A stretch of DNA of 64,000 bases from Taxillus chinensis (lineage: Eukaryota > Streptophyta > Magnoliopsida > Santalales > Loranthaceae). The stretch lies in the NCBI GenBank assembly GCA_023512835.1, contig CM042086.1, positions 1,529,799 through 1,593,798 on the forward strand, in the 5' to 3' direction. Below are positions 1 to 12,554 of this stretch, in pieces (position 1 is the stretch's first letter; each line of letters begins with the position of its first letter). The notes under the pieces were generated by a model. It was not told the origin of the DNA, searched no databases, and worked only from the letters and a program-made list of their open reading frames with translations. A program made the position numbers and the translations under genes.

Positions 1-533
1 TGGTGCACCGCGGTCTCATCGTACTCTGCATGTTCTACCCATGTCACCTGTACGTGCCACTCCACTTTTAAGTTCTTTGTTACTATATATATATTTGAAA
101 GCTAATTAATTAATTAAGCTCCCAATTCTTATCCACAAACAAAATCCAAAACCAAACAGATCACTACAGTCCAACTACATTTCACGACAAATCCAATAAT
201 AGCAAAGTTGACAATGAATGCAGAAGTGTCATAAAATATTGCATGTGAAGATTAAGCTATACGTGTGTGTACAGACTTACGCAAAATTTGAAAGGGAGTG
301 GGGGGACCTTATATTGCTATGAGTGGCATCGAGAACTGGTGCGAGCTTGGACAGACTGTGGCCTCTAGTGTATGTAATAATATATATAAACAAGAACACA
401 GAGAAGAGGCCTCTACTCACCATGCAAAAGCCAAGATCTTAATCAGCGTCAAACCCTCGGATCTCTCTCTCTCAGTCTCTCAGACGGGTTTTCATGCCTC
501 GATGAAATCGAATTAATACCGATAAATATACAT

Positions 534-564
<31 letters not shown>

Positions 565-2785
565 GAGAGAGAGAGAGAAGCATCAAACTTTAGAATAGAA
601 GCACCACATGTTTTTACTCCCAGGAAACATTTGTTAAATTTAGTTTTCCTCGGTACAAACGAGATTAAATATTTTAAACACCAATGAAAACGGAACGGGT
701 AGGAGACACAAACAAACTTAACACTGACAAAATATAATATGACAGAACAATAAAGATTTCATGTTATATAATAACATAATACAGCTAGCCTCAACTAAAG
801 ACTTCTCGAGACCCGAATGTGATATAATATAATATGATGCATGGATCTTAATTAGAAAGGACACAAAAAGTGGCGCCGTAACAGTAGCGGCGGACTGAGT
901 AATCACCAGAGAAATTAAAATGATTCGACCCCATCCCGTCATTTTGACTAGTTTGACTTTGGATTTCTTGCTCCCCCTTTTCTTCCATATATAAAACTTA
1001 ATCAAAGTGGTGGTTGCCGCAACTAATGATTTCAGCCAACACATAAATATCGTTATCTAGGTGAGGAATAAGGATAAATTTGCTCATTCCCCTATATATC
1101 CATTTTGAAAGAGATGTGAAGCATGGGTTAATGAATATTTCTAGAAAACATTGAAAATTGTAAATTTATGGTATTAAATAAATAACCTTAATAACAAATT
1201 TAAGAAGGAAAAAGAAAAAAATAAAACCAGCTAGGCTAATTACGACTCAACAACATTGATGTGTATGTGCAATATAGGACCTAAAAGCGGAAATAGATGA
1301 AAAATGCAAACCAATTGGGGATGGGAACTCAGCATATCCATAATTAATTGCATGCAGTATTAATGGTAAGTGAATATATGATGATTAAGATGATGAGGAT
1401 ATATATATATATATATTGTGAATTGTTGTTAATTACCTTGGAGTAGCCATTGGGCATGTCTTGTACCACACAGCCAGAAGGGAACCTCCGGCAGTTCACA
1501 TACATTGGACTGCCGGAGCCTTGGCGGACGATGTCCACAGACACATCAACCACTGCCCAAACTCCCTCAGCCTGCTGCTTGCAAAACCGGAGGAAGGTGA
1601 CGCCACGAACCGGAACCAAGGGAGAAAGCAACTGCAGCTCGGCATGCATCTAAAACATCATCGTTCGTACCCACAAATTAATTAAAAAAAAACCCAAATC
1701 AATAATAATAATAATAAATACATTCATTTGAATATTCGATCGATAATGTACATAAAAATAATAGAGAATTACAGGCGATCGACGCGTAAGAAAAAAGAAA
1801 AAAAAATGTAAAAGTAATTGATTATAACCAGCTGAAGCGCGCCATCTCTGGTTCCTCCCACACCCCTTGAAATCACATCTTCTGTGGAGGTCCTTCCAAT
1901 CATGCAAGGGAACATCTCCGCCCACCGGTTCTGTTAATATATATATATATATATATATAAGACATAAATCAAAAACCCAAAATTAATTAATCAATAGATT
2001 AATTAAATTAACCGAAGAAGAAGATATTTATTTTGTGTATACAGAATCCATGAGGGTCTCGACGAGAGCCAAGCTGTTGATGATGACCATGCCGGACTCT
2101 CTAGAAGCTTCGGAGGCGAAACCCTCGGAGGCCTGAGAGGGCTTCAGTCCGGTGAAGGAAAAGGAATGAGCAGCAGCAGTACTACTGGTGTACTCCTCGC
2201 GGTTGAGAACTTCCCTGCCGCCGTCCATGCTCCTCACCCACAGAGAATCATCGCCCTGCGCCATCCTCAACAACTCCTCCATCGCCCCCAGAGCCACCTC
2301 CAGCAGCACCGACCTGTCCATGCCGGCACCGCCCCTGCCGGTGGCGACGTTAACCCCATTCACCACGCCGTTGCAGTCGGCTGCTGAGCCGGTCGGCCTG
2401 CAGGAAGGCACGAAATCGCCGGGTCCCATCGGCAGCGCCGCCGTGAAAGCGCCCACGCCGAGCTCAAGGCCGGAGCTGAGGGGGAGCATTGCGGCGGATG
2501 AGCTGGGAACCGGCCGGTGGCCTAGGAACTTACCCGCGAGGTTGCAGACGCGGTCCAGCTCGTCCTTGAGCCGCGCGTTCTCGATCCGGAGGTGCTGCTC
2601 CTCCAGGGAGAAGTCGCCGATCAAAGCCGGGCCGCCGCAGTTGGTGCAGATGGGACTCCGCATCGCGTCCCGGATCGACATGTTCTCCGCTCGGAGCTTC
2701 TCGTTGTCTTGTCGCAGGCTCGAGTTCTCGTGTCTCTCCAGTTGAGTCTGCATCCCCAAAAACAAACACAATTTTTACATACATT

Positions 2786-2818
<33 letters not shown>

Positions 2819-3084
2819 AGATTGTTGTGTGCGTGTTGGATAGTTGAGGCCTAACCTTCATTTGGGTGCGGCGATTTTGGAACCAGAATTTGACCTGACG
2901 AGTCTCTAGGGAGAGCCTTTGGCTGAGCTCTAGCCTTTGCTTTTCGTCGGGATGAGGACACTCTTTGAAGAGGCTGGAGCCGCAAACAACACGAAAACAA
3001 TAATAATAAATCAAAGCAAATCAACAAATAATATCAGGTCAAGTCTTAAAATTAACTTACAAATTTAAACAGTATACTATATAT

Positions 3085-3116
<32 letters not shown>

Positions 3117-3823
3117 GTGCGTGCGTGTGTGTGCGCGTTTGGAATGAAAAAATAAGGTACGCTTCTAGTTCTTGAATTTGCTGAGGAGTGTGGCGGTGGT
3201 AACGCTTCTTCCTGGGAGGGAAGTCGGCGCCGCAGCCGTCGAGATCGTCGCCGGAGGGGGCGCCATCCATGTCGCCGCTCCCAGATCTGCTGATCTCGTT
3301 CAGGTCTTCTTCTCTGCTTCGCCTGGTCGCGCCGCCGCTACCGCCACTGGAAACCGGCGGCGGCGGCGGCATTCCTGTTAGGCCTTCGCCACTCGTTTGC
3401 TGCTCATCACCCGATCGACAGAAAAAGGAAAGAAGAGTCAGATTGATCGGGTGATATATATACTATAAACAGATTAATTGATCGGATGATATATATATAT
3501 ATATATATATATGGATATACATGTCATACAAATTAACAAAAGACGAGATCAGGTAAAAAAAAAACATAAAACACCGACAGAGCGAGCTAGCGAGAATAAG
3601 ACAAGGAGAGAGAGGGAGGGAGGGAGGGAGAGTGGAGTACGAGAGCAAGGGAGAGGGCAGGAGAGTTGAAAGAAGACTTGGGCAAAGAGGACGAGGTGGC
3701 AAGGCGTGGATGGGAGATTGCGCCGGAGGGCATGTTGCTTCCACCGCCGTATGCTAGCAAATCCACCGCCGCAATTATTCTTCCGTCACGTTGACCGCCG
3801 CCACAGCTACTGCCAAAACTCAT
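1..3823 (-). CDS. HD-ZIP class IV homeobox-leucine zipper/START transcription factor (ANL2/ROC5-like), 3' end outside window
   Basis: Nuclear DNA-binding regulator; the family controls epidermal (L1-layer) cell fate and anthocyanin or cuticle traits. Exons read on the minus strand: 3823-3641, 3399-3161, 2973-2856, 2747-2043, 1930-1829, 1649-1437 and 47-<1. All junctions are GT..AG and phases agree, giving at least 535 residues. Residues 1-61 carry the family N-terminus ([22 protein letters not shown]). An [10 protein letters not shown] acidic stretch precedes the homeodomain (about 122-181, with recognition helix [13 protein letters not shown]). Next come the zipper-loop-zipper with its CTNCGGPA cysteine motif (about 181-260) and the START domain from about 324. 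START motifs include [13 protein letters not shown] and [19 protein letters not shown]. The last visible exon reads [11 protein letters not shown]. The ATG at 3823 is the first in-frame methionine matching the family start. The rest of START and the C-terminal domain lie left of the window. Family assignment is firm; the exact orthologue is inferred. Confidence 0.95.
48..1436 (-). other. Long sixth intron of the HD-ZIP IV gene
   Basis: It runs from the donor after GYSK (GT at 1436-1435) to the CAG acceptor at 50-48. At about 1.39 kb it is much longer than the other introns of this gene (roughly 100-240 bp). It is AT-rich and holds a compound microsatellite. I saw no coding similarity inside it. 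Confidence 0.85.
532..580. repeat. Compound microsatellite (AC)n(AT)n(GA)n
   Basis: Consecutive CA, TA and GA dinucleotide runs lie back to back inside the long HD-ZIP IV intron. Other pure AT runs occur at about 1401-1416, 1936-1959, 3094-3115 and 3488-3512, all in introns or introns' edges. Confidence 0.9.
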
Positions 3824-4620
3824 AAGGCAAAAACCTATATATATATCTTATCTTTCCTCTCCTTACAGCCCTCCCTCTCCTAACCAACTTGTAAGAAAGC
3901 AAGCTCCCACATACTAAAATAACACAAGATCGCTCAGTTTGACAAAAACCACAGAAGAAAAGAAAAATCAAATGGGCTACTTGGTCTCTCTCCTCTCTCT
4001 AGAAGAGTTTTAAAATCTAATAATGAGTGTGGGTCGTGCTTAGTCTTTTATCCGGTTTACTGGGAAAAAAACAATTGAAGGTCTGAAAATTTGAAACCCT
4101 AGCTAGCTAGCTAGGTAGCTCTGGTAATAAGTGGTAAGTAGAGAGAGATGGTCAGGGATATATGGGCGGCCGACTATAATCTGCATGCTAGCTAAGCTAG
4201 ACTTTGATTAGTTTAATTTCAAAAAAAGGGGAAGAAAAAAAAATTTTAAAGTTCCATATGAACGATCGATGTAGAGAAATAGAAGATACGTGAATGGGGA
4301 AGGATACAAAGGGAAAACAAACAATAAAGAAAAGGAAAGCGAGAGCGAAAGAAAACGAAAGGGTACGCTTATTATTACCATACACCGATGCGCACACGGC
4401 ACTGGTCTCTCTGCTCGAGCCTGCAGCTGGCTAGAGAGAGGAGAGAGTACAGAGAGAGAGAGAGAGAGAGAGGTGTGTAAGAGATAGAGGGGAGAGATTA
4501 AAAAAATGGGCAGAGGAGAGAGATAGGATGCTAATATGTGGACCCAATGAAGCCTCTCGTTGCCTGCCAAAAGGGGCAGTTGACTCTTCCCCGCCCCCCC
4601 TCTTTCTCTCTCTGTCTTTA
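3824..4620 (-). promoter_or_regulatory. Leader/promoter region of the HD-ZIP IV gene with CT-rich sense strand
   Basis: The plus strand is GA-rich from about 4430 to 4500, including a pure GA run near 4450-4472. The gene's sense strand is therefore pyrimidine-rich, a common property of plant core promoters and leaders. No start site can be fixed from sequence alone, and a leader intron is possible. The open frames here are low-complexity and not convincing genes. Confidence 0.45.
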
Positions 4621-6058
4621 CCTTACTCTTCTCATGTGAAAATGAAATGGTAATTTTTACTTTTCAGTTGTAATTTACTTCTGTCCAGCCAAAACACGAG
4701 GACATGAAAGTACTGATTCAAATACGTGAAGTCAATTTGGATGCCGTCTGGTAACTCCATTAATTAATTCAAATCACATCACATTAGTTTCTTAAAACTG
4801 ATTCGAACGGAAATAGTGATGTCACTAGGCCAAGTTATATTAGGTACTTGTTTGTCCTGAATGGATTTAAAATTAATATAATTGGATTCGGGCAAATTTA
4901 TGATAGATATCTTTAATCTGATAAGAATTTTGGATAGATTTGAAACGGAATAACTCAGCGTAATTGGGTTTGAGGGTAGGTTTGATATATGATTTTCTTA
5001 AACGGGATGAGTTCGGAATATGGGTGATTTGTCCTAAATCGGTCCCATTGCTATATCTGAACTAATTGATTAATTTTAAAAGTAAATTTAATAAAATAAT
5101 ATTATTTTTGAAAATAATAAATTTAAAATTATTTATAAATAATATAAATTCATTTAACTCCTTATTTTTAAAAATAAATTAATTTTAAAAAAAAAACTGA
5201 TATTATCAGACAACCTAAAAATTATTCAAAATTGATTAAAAGCTAGCTCAAGGATAGCGCTATAACAGGTCATGCTATGTTAGGGCTATTGTTAGATTAG
5301 TGGGCAATGAGCCCGCAGTAGTAGTGCTCTTGGGCTTGTCAGGAGTCTGCTTTGAGCTATGGAATGGACTTATCAAGTGACCACCGGATTCGACCCGTTT
5401 ATCTGACAGTCCTTAATAATTTGAACCGGACCCAAATCGGATAGCTAGATTTATTAGGTAATCGAGCCCGAGTCTACCACCCGGGCCATGAAGCTATTTA
5501 TTTCAAGCCTTTTTTTTATTCTTTAATCTAAAACCTACAGCAATTTTAAAACGTAAATTATTTAATCCGACATAGCCCACTTGCGGTCGTTAGCAATGGT
5601 AGTTGGCGGCTGGTTTCTGGAATGAGCTAAAACAACGAACGAGCTATCTTCATCTATCGCGGATTTGGTGGTCAATGGCTCGGCAGCGGTGCAGATATCA
5701 AACAATGTCAATGCGAAAAGGGTCTGCTAGATTGGATTGTAGTGGTGACTGAAGTGGAACGACGGGGATGAAACAGCTATCTAAGAAGATTAGACATGAT
5801 GGGTTTGTTGATTGTCGGGTTTATTTTGCCCTGTTGGATCATGTAATCTATCATGAAAAAATTATTGCATGGTTAACCAATGTAGGTCCAGGATATCATA
5901 CCAATAATATTAGACTCTATAAATTTTGGAATAGTTTAGTAGGATAGTATTATTTGATTTTGTTTTAAAAAATAAAGTAGATTTGTCAAAAAAAAATCAG
6001 ATATCCCTTTTATAATTAGGCTCCAATTGCGGTCTCTAGTATCTATACAAAATTATGA
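4621..6058. other. Intergenic, AT-rich, no gene seen
   Basis: No coding similarity seen on either strand. Scattered hAT-like phrases about pronouncedly G/C-rich repeat ends occur around 5380-5480, but no clear element boundary or target duplication was found. Confidence 0.5.
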
Positions 6059-6059
6059 G

Positions 6060-6987
6060 TGTTAAACGGACGAGTTAAGTCGGGCTGGGCCCAGCCCATG
6101 CGGACTCAGGCTTAAACGGATTGAACCTGTTTATGCTCGCTTTTAAACAAGCTCAGATTTTCTAGCCCAATTCAGCCTGCATGTGAGGTGTGATAGCTCA
6201 CTGAGCACTCTTTTTTAAAAAACAAATAATAAAAAAATAGAACAATCTTGTTTATCTGATTCATACTAGTTGTATTGTCATTCCAATATTTTGCAAGCTA
6301 TATCCTAGATCTAAAGATTCCGATTAGCCGGACGGCGAGAGGACGGAGGCGACGGCATTGGTGAGCTATGTTGAAGGCGAGGACGGAGGTCACAATGTCG
6401 ACAAGCTCTTCCGGAGGCGATGACGGAGGCCACGGCATCGATAAGCTCTTTCGGAGGCCAGGATAGAGGTGACGACATCGGCGAGCTCTGACGGAGGCTA
6501 GGATGGAGGCAACAACATTAGCAAGCTTTACCAGATGCGAGGACGGATAGAGGCAATAGCAAGAGGGTGGATGGTGTGGGCTATGAGGGTTGGCAAGAGG
6601 ACACCCAGCGAAGAAGAAAAGAATAAGAAAAAGGAAGAGAAAAATAGAAAAATGGCGCAGCGGTGCAGCGCAAACGGTAGACGCAATTAATTCTACGTTT
6701 CTGACGAGTGATTAGGCAATTAGGTATTTAGGTTTTAAGTTATCAATTGTAATAATTATTATTAAATGTTATAAAAAGAAAAGAAAAAATTATTGGGCTG
6801 CTATGATTCATGGCTTGTTGGGCTTGGGCAACTAAGTTGGATGATTAATTGGGTTGTGCTTGAATTAAGGGCATAGCCCAAAGGCCAACTCATATTTATA
6901 TGGGTCAAGTCCATTTACTGTAATTTGCAAGCCACAAATAGTTTAGGTTCACTCTAATTTTATGGCCCGTCCTAACCCGTTTAACAT
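6060..6987. mobile_element. Probable non-autonomous TIR DNA transposon enclosing a minisatellite
   Basis: The left end reads GTTAAACGGACGAGTTA and then a GGGCTGGGCCCAGCCC palindrome. The right end, reversed, reads GTTAAACGGGTTAGGACGGG. The arms are imperfect inverted repeats of about 25 bp. No transposase is present. I could not identify a convincing target-site duplication, so the superfamily is undecided. Confidence 0.5.
6338..6550. repeat. Degenerate 40-bp minisatellite, about five units
   Basis: Consecutive units share the frame GGCGAGGACGGAGGY, then an ACATCG-like core, then AAGCTCTTNCGGA. Four successive units are 40 bp and a first one is about 42 bp. The unit is not a multiple of three and the frames have stops, so it is not a coding repeat. 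Confidence 0.75.
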
Positions 6988-7239
6988 GCACATATAAAAT
7001 AAATGACAATACCCGATTAAACATATTGAAATGTAAGGTTCTGGAAAACATTATCATGTTGATAACTTAATAAAAAATTCTAAAAAACACATGCAATAAG
7101 ATTTTATAAAAGTACAAATTAATTTATATCTCTTAATACTTTTTATACACAAATTTATATATTGTTTCCACCGACAATATAATATGGATACAATATGTTG
7201 CCTTGGTGATCATCATCCAATACAAAAAAATATTAAAGA

Positions 7240-7465
7240 AAACACGATTTCGTGGTGGTTTTATCGAAATCGCCACTAAATAACAAAAATAGTGATGTTT
7301 ATTAAGCGCCACTATATATTTCGAAAACAATTAAAAGTTAGCATATGTGACTGTTCAAAACCCTAACAAAAGTAGCTTTTTTAAATAATTATTTTAGCTC
7401 CACGGTGGTTTGAAATCGCAAAATAAATAAATAAATAAATGTGTTATCAAATTATATTTTTGTAG
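7240..7465. mobile_element. CACTA-like subterminal repeats and terminus (remnant)
   Basis: Several copies of CGTGGTGGTTT, ATCGCCACTA and GCGCCACTATA lie in both orientations. They are followed by TTTTTGTAGTG at about 7453-7463, the reverse complement of a CACTACAAAA terminus. This resembles plant CACTA (En/Spm) subterminal regions. No transposase or paired end was seen. Confidence 0.4.
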
Positions 7466-7789
7466 TGATTTGAAACCAGCGTAAATTTTATTTTAAATAA
7501 ATATTAACATTTAAAATCTCTACAAACCTATAATATTTTTAAATAAATAGTTTTAAAATTAAGTTATATTTTGGTGCGCCATTTTTTTGCAAATTTAGGT
7601 GGGCTGCTTTTTTTCATTTTCCTGTGCCTACTCATGTTTTTTATTAACCCTAATATGTTTTTGTATTTATTTTTTTATATTTAAAAAAAATTTAAAAAAA
7701 ATCATAAAATTAAATATACTATATTTTTTCCCCAGTGTGATGTTTAATTATATGAATGATTTTTTAGTCATCTCAAAATTTAACAACTA

Positions 7790-8135
7790 TTTTGTGTTGT
7801 TTGTCCTATTTGTGCAAACATCTTCTTTAAAAAGTGGTGCCTCGCACCATTATATTCATTATTGGCTTGGAAAGGATACCTCTCAGGTAAGTTCCCATGT
7901 CTGCATATACTATAGTTCAAAATTATATCTAATTATGATATACTTTTTAAGATCTAATTGCTATTACCATGTATACATATAGTTGAATTGGATGCAACTT
8001 TTTAAATATCATGATGTACAGGGTCATGAGAATGAGAGATTCTTTTCATACTTTTAACAATATGTATCATATATTCATATCTCACGAAGGTGGAGTTACT
8101 TCTAGGTTCAAGCATGTCGAGGCCGATGAAACTCG
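7790..8135 (+). pseudogene. Villin/gelsolin-domain fragment, broken (captured gene piece)
   Basis: Villins bind and bundle actin. The stretch ending near 7887 reads VQTSSLKSGASHHYIHYWLGKDTSQ-like sequence (key part IHYWLGKDTSQ) and stops exactly at a GTAAGT donor, where villin genes have an intron. After a short gap, 7985-8030 gives ELDAT, then in another frame DVQGHENERFFSYF following a CAG. From about 8068, EGGVTSRFKHVEADE follows in yet another register. These match consecutive parts of the first gelsolin repeat of plant villins. Frameshifts and stops separate them, and the rest of a villin (over 900 residues) is absent. It lies between CACTA-like repeat stretches, so capture by a transposon is plausible but inferred. 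Confidence 0.7.
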
Positions 8136-8284
8136 TCCCAACCCAAAGAAACATTGATAAACTAGAACAAAGCTCCAAATTATTTTTTAAAAGAATAATA
8201 ATATTATTATTGTTAATTATAAAATCTCTATACTCTACAAAAACTATTGTTAATTATAAAATCTCTATACTCTACAAAAACTAG

Positions 8285-8450
8285 TACTATACCGGCATTC
8301 TAAAAACGCCGCATAACATAACAAAAACGCCAGTTTGGACTAATGCTAGTGTTTTGTGTGAACATCGGCATAAGAGCCTCGCGATATATATATGTCAACA
8401 TTTATGTTTTGTCGGTATAAATCAACACTTATGCCAACGTTTAGGGGGTA
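8285..8450. mobile_element. CACTA-like subterminal repeat stretch
   Basis: It opens with TACTATACCGGCATTC and carries repeated GCC/GGC words (AACGCCGC, AACGCCAG, CATCGGCAT, TGCCAACG) in both orientations. A similar word set appears at 58880-59074 next to a clear CACTA-type end. An exact boundary cannot be given. Confidence 0.35.
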
Positions 8451-9668
8451 AATTAAATTAAATTATTTAACATTTAATTTAATAAAATAAACAAATCAAA
8501 AAAATTCTTAAGGGGAAAAGTCTTGCGCAAAATATATTTTGTCATCATGCATGAATATGTTTGATCTCATAACTCGTTACCGGCTTGATTATACATCTTT
8601 TGCTAATCATAGCACATTTGACCCTTGATTGTAGCATTTTAACCGCACATCTTGAGTGGTCGTCATACTTCTCCCATAGCATTTTGATCGCACGAATAAT
8701 AAATGACATTAAAACATAAAAGCAATACCTTACATTGATTTATAGATAATAGTATTCACATATAGGTTAATCACATGCAGGCAATGAATACTATTTTTAA
8801 AAAATGTCATTTGATGGTCGAGAGTAATCTATTATAATTAAGGGTTCCTAAAGTTTTTATCTTAAAAGTTGAGACGGGAGATTGTTAATATATTATATAT
8901 ACATTATATATAGGTGTAAAAATATATACTGCCTAGTATCATATTCTTATATCTTAATACAATTTTGCTTCATTAACCAAAACAACATGGCTTTAATGTC
9001 AGGATGACAACATATTCACTCTTTGTACATATAAATTATGTAGTAAATAATTATATATTTATTATAATTTAAGTTCATTTATATTGATTTAAGAATTAGT
9101 TTTTTATTCATAAACATTAACAGTGATTTTTATAGTCATTTTATAAACATTAACAAATATTTTAATGGAAATTGAATACATATGACTATTTAAAAATGAC
9201 ACACTCAATAAAGACAAGACTTAAAGCAGTTGTTACTAGGCTTTAATGGTGTCTTTATGCCTTTGTGAGGTACCAATAAGATCTAATGTAGTGTAAATTA
9301 AAGAGTAAAATAGAGACAATTAAATAAACACTTCATATTTTTATGTTCTTAATTGAGATGGCACACACAAGGTAAGTGCCAGTGCCATTTAATATTCTTC
9401 GGCGCCACCTAAAGTATTTTTATGATAATTATGAAGTGCTGCTTCATTATAGTGGAACATCAAATAGAGAATTGGTTGACAATCCAAAATACTCTTATCC
9501 AATGACTACAAAAACATGATGATGTCCGGTCATTATATTACATTTTAACAACCCCAGCCATATACGCAAAATATATTACTGGAATGGATTCAAATTCAAT
9601 CCTTATCTCATAATAACTCTAATTTTAATCCCACTTGATTGCATTTTAGCAACCAATGCATCATTCAT
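8451..9668. other. Intergenic AT-rich DNA
   Basis: No gene, RNA or clear element boundary recognised. The TTCAT before 9669 is the left target duplication of the next element. Confidence 0.5.
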
Positions 9669-10220
9669 TGTCAAGATCTTCGGTATGCGTTGAGGTGGTT
9701 AATCTTGTTGTTTTATTTGTTGTGCTTATGGTCGTTAATTGTTGTGATGATTGGTTACCTTGTCCGTGGGTGTTGTTTGTTTATCTTGCTCATAGTGGAT
9801 GACTTGTCTTTTCGGGGACGAAAAGTCCTAAGGTGGGGAAGATGTGAAAGCCCATACCTGTGTTAGGCCGAATAGAGTTTGGAATATTTCTTCGACAGCG
9901 TGGCCTTAGCGCAAGCGTTTGAGTTTATTAATATTATTTTAATATTTGGAATTTATTAATGGGCACTATGATTATTATAATTGTTTTTCTATTTTGGGTT
10001 TTCAATTATTATGACGTTAATATTAACATGATTATTTAAGTCTTTGGATTATTATTACATTAATCAATGCTATGCCGTTAATATTATTAGTGCAGTTGTT
10101 GAGTTTATTATTATGTGAATATTATTAATTCACGTATTTGAATATAAATATTTTGTTATTAATAATAAGTTATTATCAAGATTATTATTCTTATTATTAT
10201 TGTGATAATTATTAAGATCC

Positions 10221-10254
<34 letters not shown>

Positions 10255-12087
10255 GGCAGTATAAATAGATGAGAACTAGGGTAAAATCCTACATTCGTTG
10301 TGCGTGCGCAGAATCTGATTGGAAAGAGCAGTGAATTGAGGCCATCGTGTTCTTGACCTCCCGAGTTTCAATCAGATAGGTGATTCTAGACCCCTTGTTG
10401 CTATATTCCATAGGTGTAGGCTGTAGGAATAACGATTATCTGTTTGGTTTTCTCTCTCTCTCGTCTCGTTCGTTATACGAAGTTCACTCTGCGTCAGTTT
10501 TCAGTCCATACCCTGCTTCGTATAAAAAAAAGGCAAAACGTCGGTCATAATTGTTGCCAGGCCTGTTCGATGGGGCCTCCTCCTGTATGCGACAACCAGC
10601 CCTTTTACTTTAAAAGAAAATTGTTGTTAATATTATTATTGTTACCTGATGTCTCATATGCGTGGGTTGAGAGGTGTCGAGAAGTGTGCATCGTGATATG
10701 TTGCGTCAGTGGAGTTACGATAATCAGCTTCCTCATGCGTGCGTCGGGAGGTGTGGCTATCCTTGGGTGTGCGGCAGTTGGTTGAATGAGTCACAACAAT
10801 TAAATAATTATTCGTATAATACTATGATTAATTGTTAAATCTGCAGTGCCTGACTAATTGTTGAATCGGCAGTGCCTGGTTAATTGTCGAATCGGCAGTA
10901 TCATTGGTGATGTTCTGGTTAAATTAATGATGTGCCCGATTCTCGAATCAAAATATAATTCCTGGTTTAAATTTTAGTTCCACAATTTAGTTTTGTAATT
11001 GTCCGATTTAGTCTGGTTTGTTATGTAAACAATATTTGGGGTTAATGTTGAAGTTCACGTTCTAAATATAGTAGATGGGCTTGGTTAGGTTAGTTGATTA
11101 GATAAATAATGACTGAACTTGACATTATTCTGGGATCGAGAGATTAGTTGATTAAGTAATTATTGATGAATTTGCTATCATCAGTTGACGAATAAATTAC
11201 CATCTGTGGCACGATAATGTTAATTTAACGCTTTTAAGAGTTTTCATGTTATTGTTGATCTGATTATTTACTTGAATTACATGACATGATGATGATTATT
11301 GAAATTGCTAACTGTTGGTTGCACGCGGAGTTGGTGATGGAACTATGGGTTAACCATGGGTCCCACACAGGGTTGGCAAGAGGCCGCAGGTCCCCTAGGT
11401 GGCAGGTAACCCAGGTCCCATATGTGGCTGGTTGTCATTGGGGACACCGCAGGTCCCACATATGGCTATCGAGAGGTGACTGGAATACTTAGAGCTAGTG
11501 GCAGGAAATCCATGGATGGGTGAATTATTGAAGTGAACCCTTACGACTAGATTGTGTTGTGATATCTTATTTTGTGGTTTAATATAATTGACTGTGATAG
11601 AATATGACACTACACTGGCACAAGTGTACACAGATCATATAGACTTAGGATTTTATGTAATAAGACGGTGGAGATAGGGGTTACCTACTGGGCATTCGTG
11701 CTCACCCTACGTTGTTTCTATTTCCTGCAGGTTATAGGGGGTAGCTAGTGGAACAATAGCGGAGCAAGTCAGGACATCTTGATGTAGGATTTGTTCTATA
11801 GACTCTGTCTACTATACTTCATTTATTTTTCGGACACGGGTCCGTGACAGTTGTATGAACCACATTGGTGGGACATCTTGTGAGTTATTTGGGTTCTGGA
11901 CATTCATGTGGATTGTTTTCACTGATGCTCATTATTTAAATTCCAGATTTATCATGTTGGTGTACAGTTCTACCCCTGTTGTAGTATTGTACAGGTTTGG
12001 ACCAATCATCAACCCCACGACTCCTGGAGTGGGCGTGGGGAAGTTGTGTTCCTAGTTCTGTGGGTTTCAGAATTTAGGGGCGTGACA
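9669..12087 (+). mobile_element. Solo LTR, 2.4 kb (Ty3/gypsy, Del/Tekay-type length)
   Basis: Ends are TGTCAAGATC and GGGGCGTGACA, giving TGTCA/TGACA inverted termini. The 5-bp duplication TTCAT flanks it at 9664-9668 and 12088-12092. A TATAAATA box lies at 10260-10267. No primer site, polypurine tract or coding frame lies inside or next to it. It shares promoter-proximal and 3'-terminal sequence with the segment at 17588-19643, so both belong to one LTR lineage. The length fits the Del/Tekay chromovirus group; that placement is inference. Confidence 0.8.
11340..11480. repeat. Short tandem repeats within the solo LTR
   Basis: Phrases built on GCAGGTCCCA, CAGGTCCCATATGTGGCTGG and CGCAGGTCCCACATATGGCT recur in tandem near the LTR 3' part. 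The homologous zone of the second LTR carries a different tandem array (18936-19083). Confidence 0.6.
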
Positions 12088-12554
12088 TTCATGCCAAATA
12101 TACCAAGTTGCACACTAAGAATGCAAATGATTAAAACATAATATGATTCATAATTGGATTAATTTTAGTAATTCTAGTCAAATAAAATTTATTTCTCATT
12201 AATTCATGTCCACGTATACCAAATAATGTATTTCTGGAATAGATCTCATCCTTATATATATATCCCATATCAAATTCCAATCCACTTAAATTGCTTGCAT
12301 TCATATTGCATATAAAATAAATTGATACTAACGCTTAACTATTGTATTAATTAAATTTAATTATAATTAAAATTTTATCAATTATATATAAAATTATAAA
12401 GGTATCACATCAACCGCACTCGTCATCCTCCTTCCAAATCCCTAACTAAAGATGAAAATGAAACGAGACGGGTTTGGTACGGTGTTGTCACATTCCTATC
12501 TTTGGTAAAATTATTCTATCATGTTTTCGATGGAAATTAAATTTTCCGCCTCAA

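Noticed and set aside
718..1044. 108-codon minus-strand frame in the HD-ZIP IV intron
   Set aside because: Lies inside an intron bounded by conserved exon junctions; it does not match START-domain sequence.
2166..2745. Long plus-strand frames across HD-ZIP IV exon 4
   Set aside because: Antisense shadow of a GC-rich coding exon.
4208..4570. 120-codon frame on the minus strand upstream of the HD-ZIP IV gene
   Set aside because: Serine/leucine/phenylalanine low complexity created by the CT-rich leader; no family similarity.
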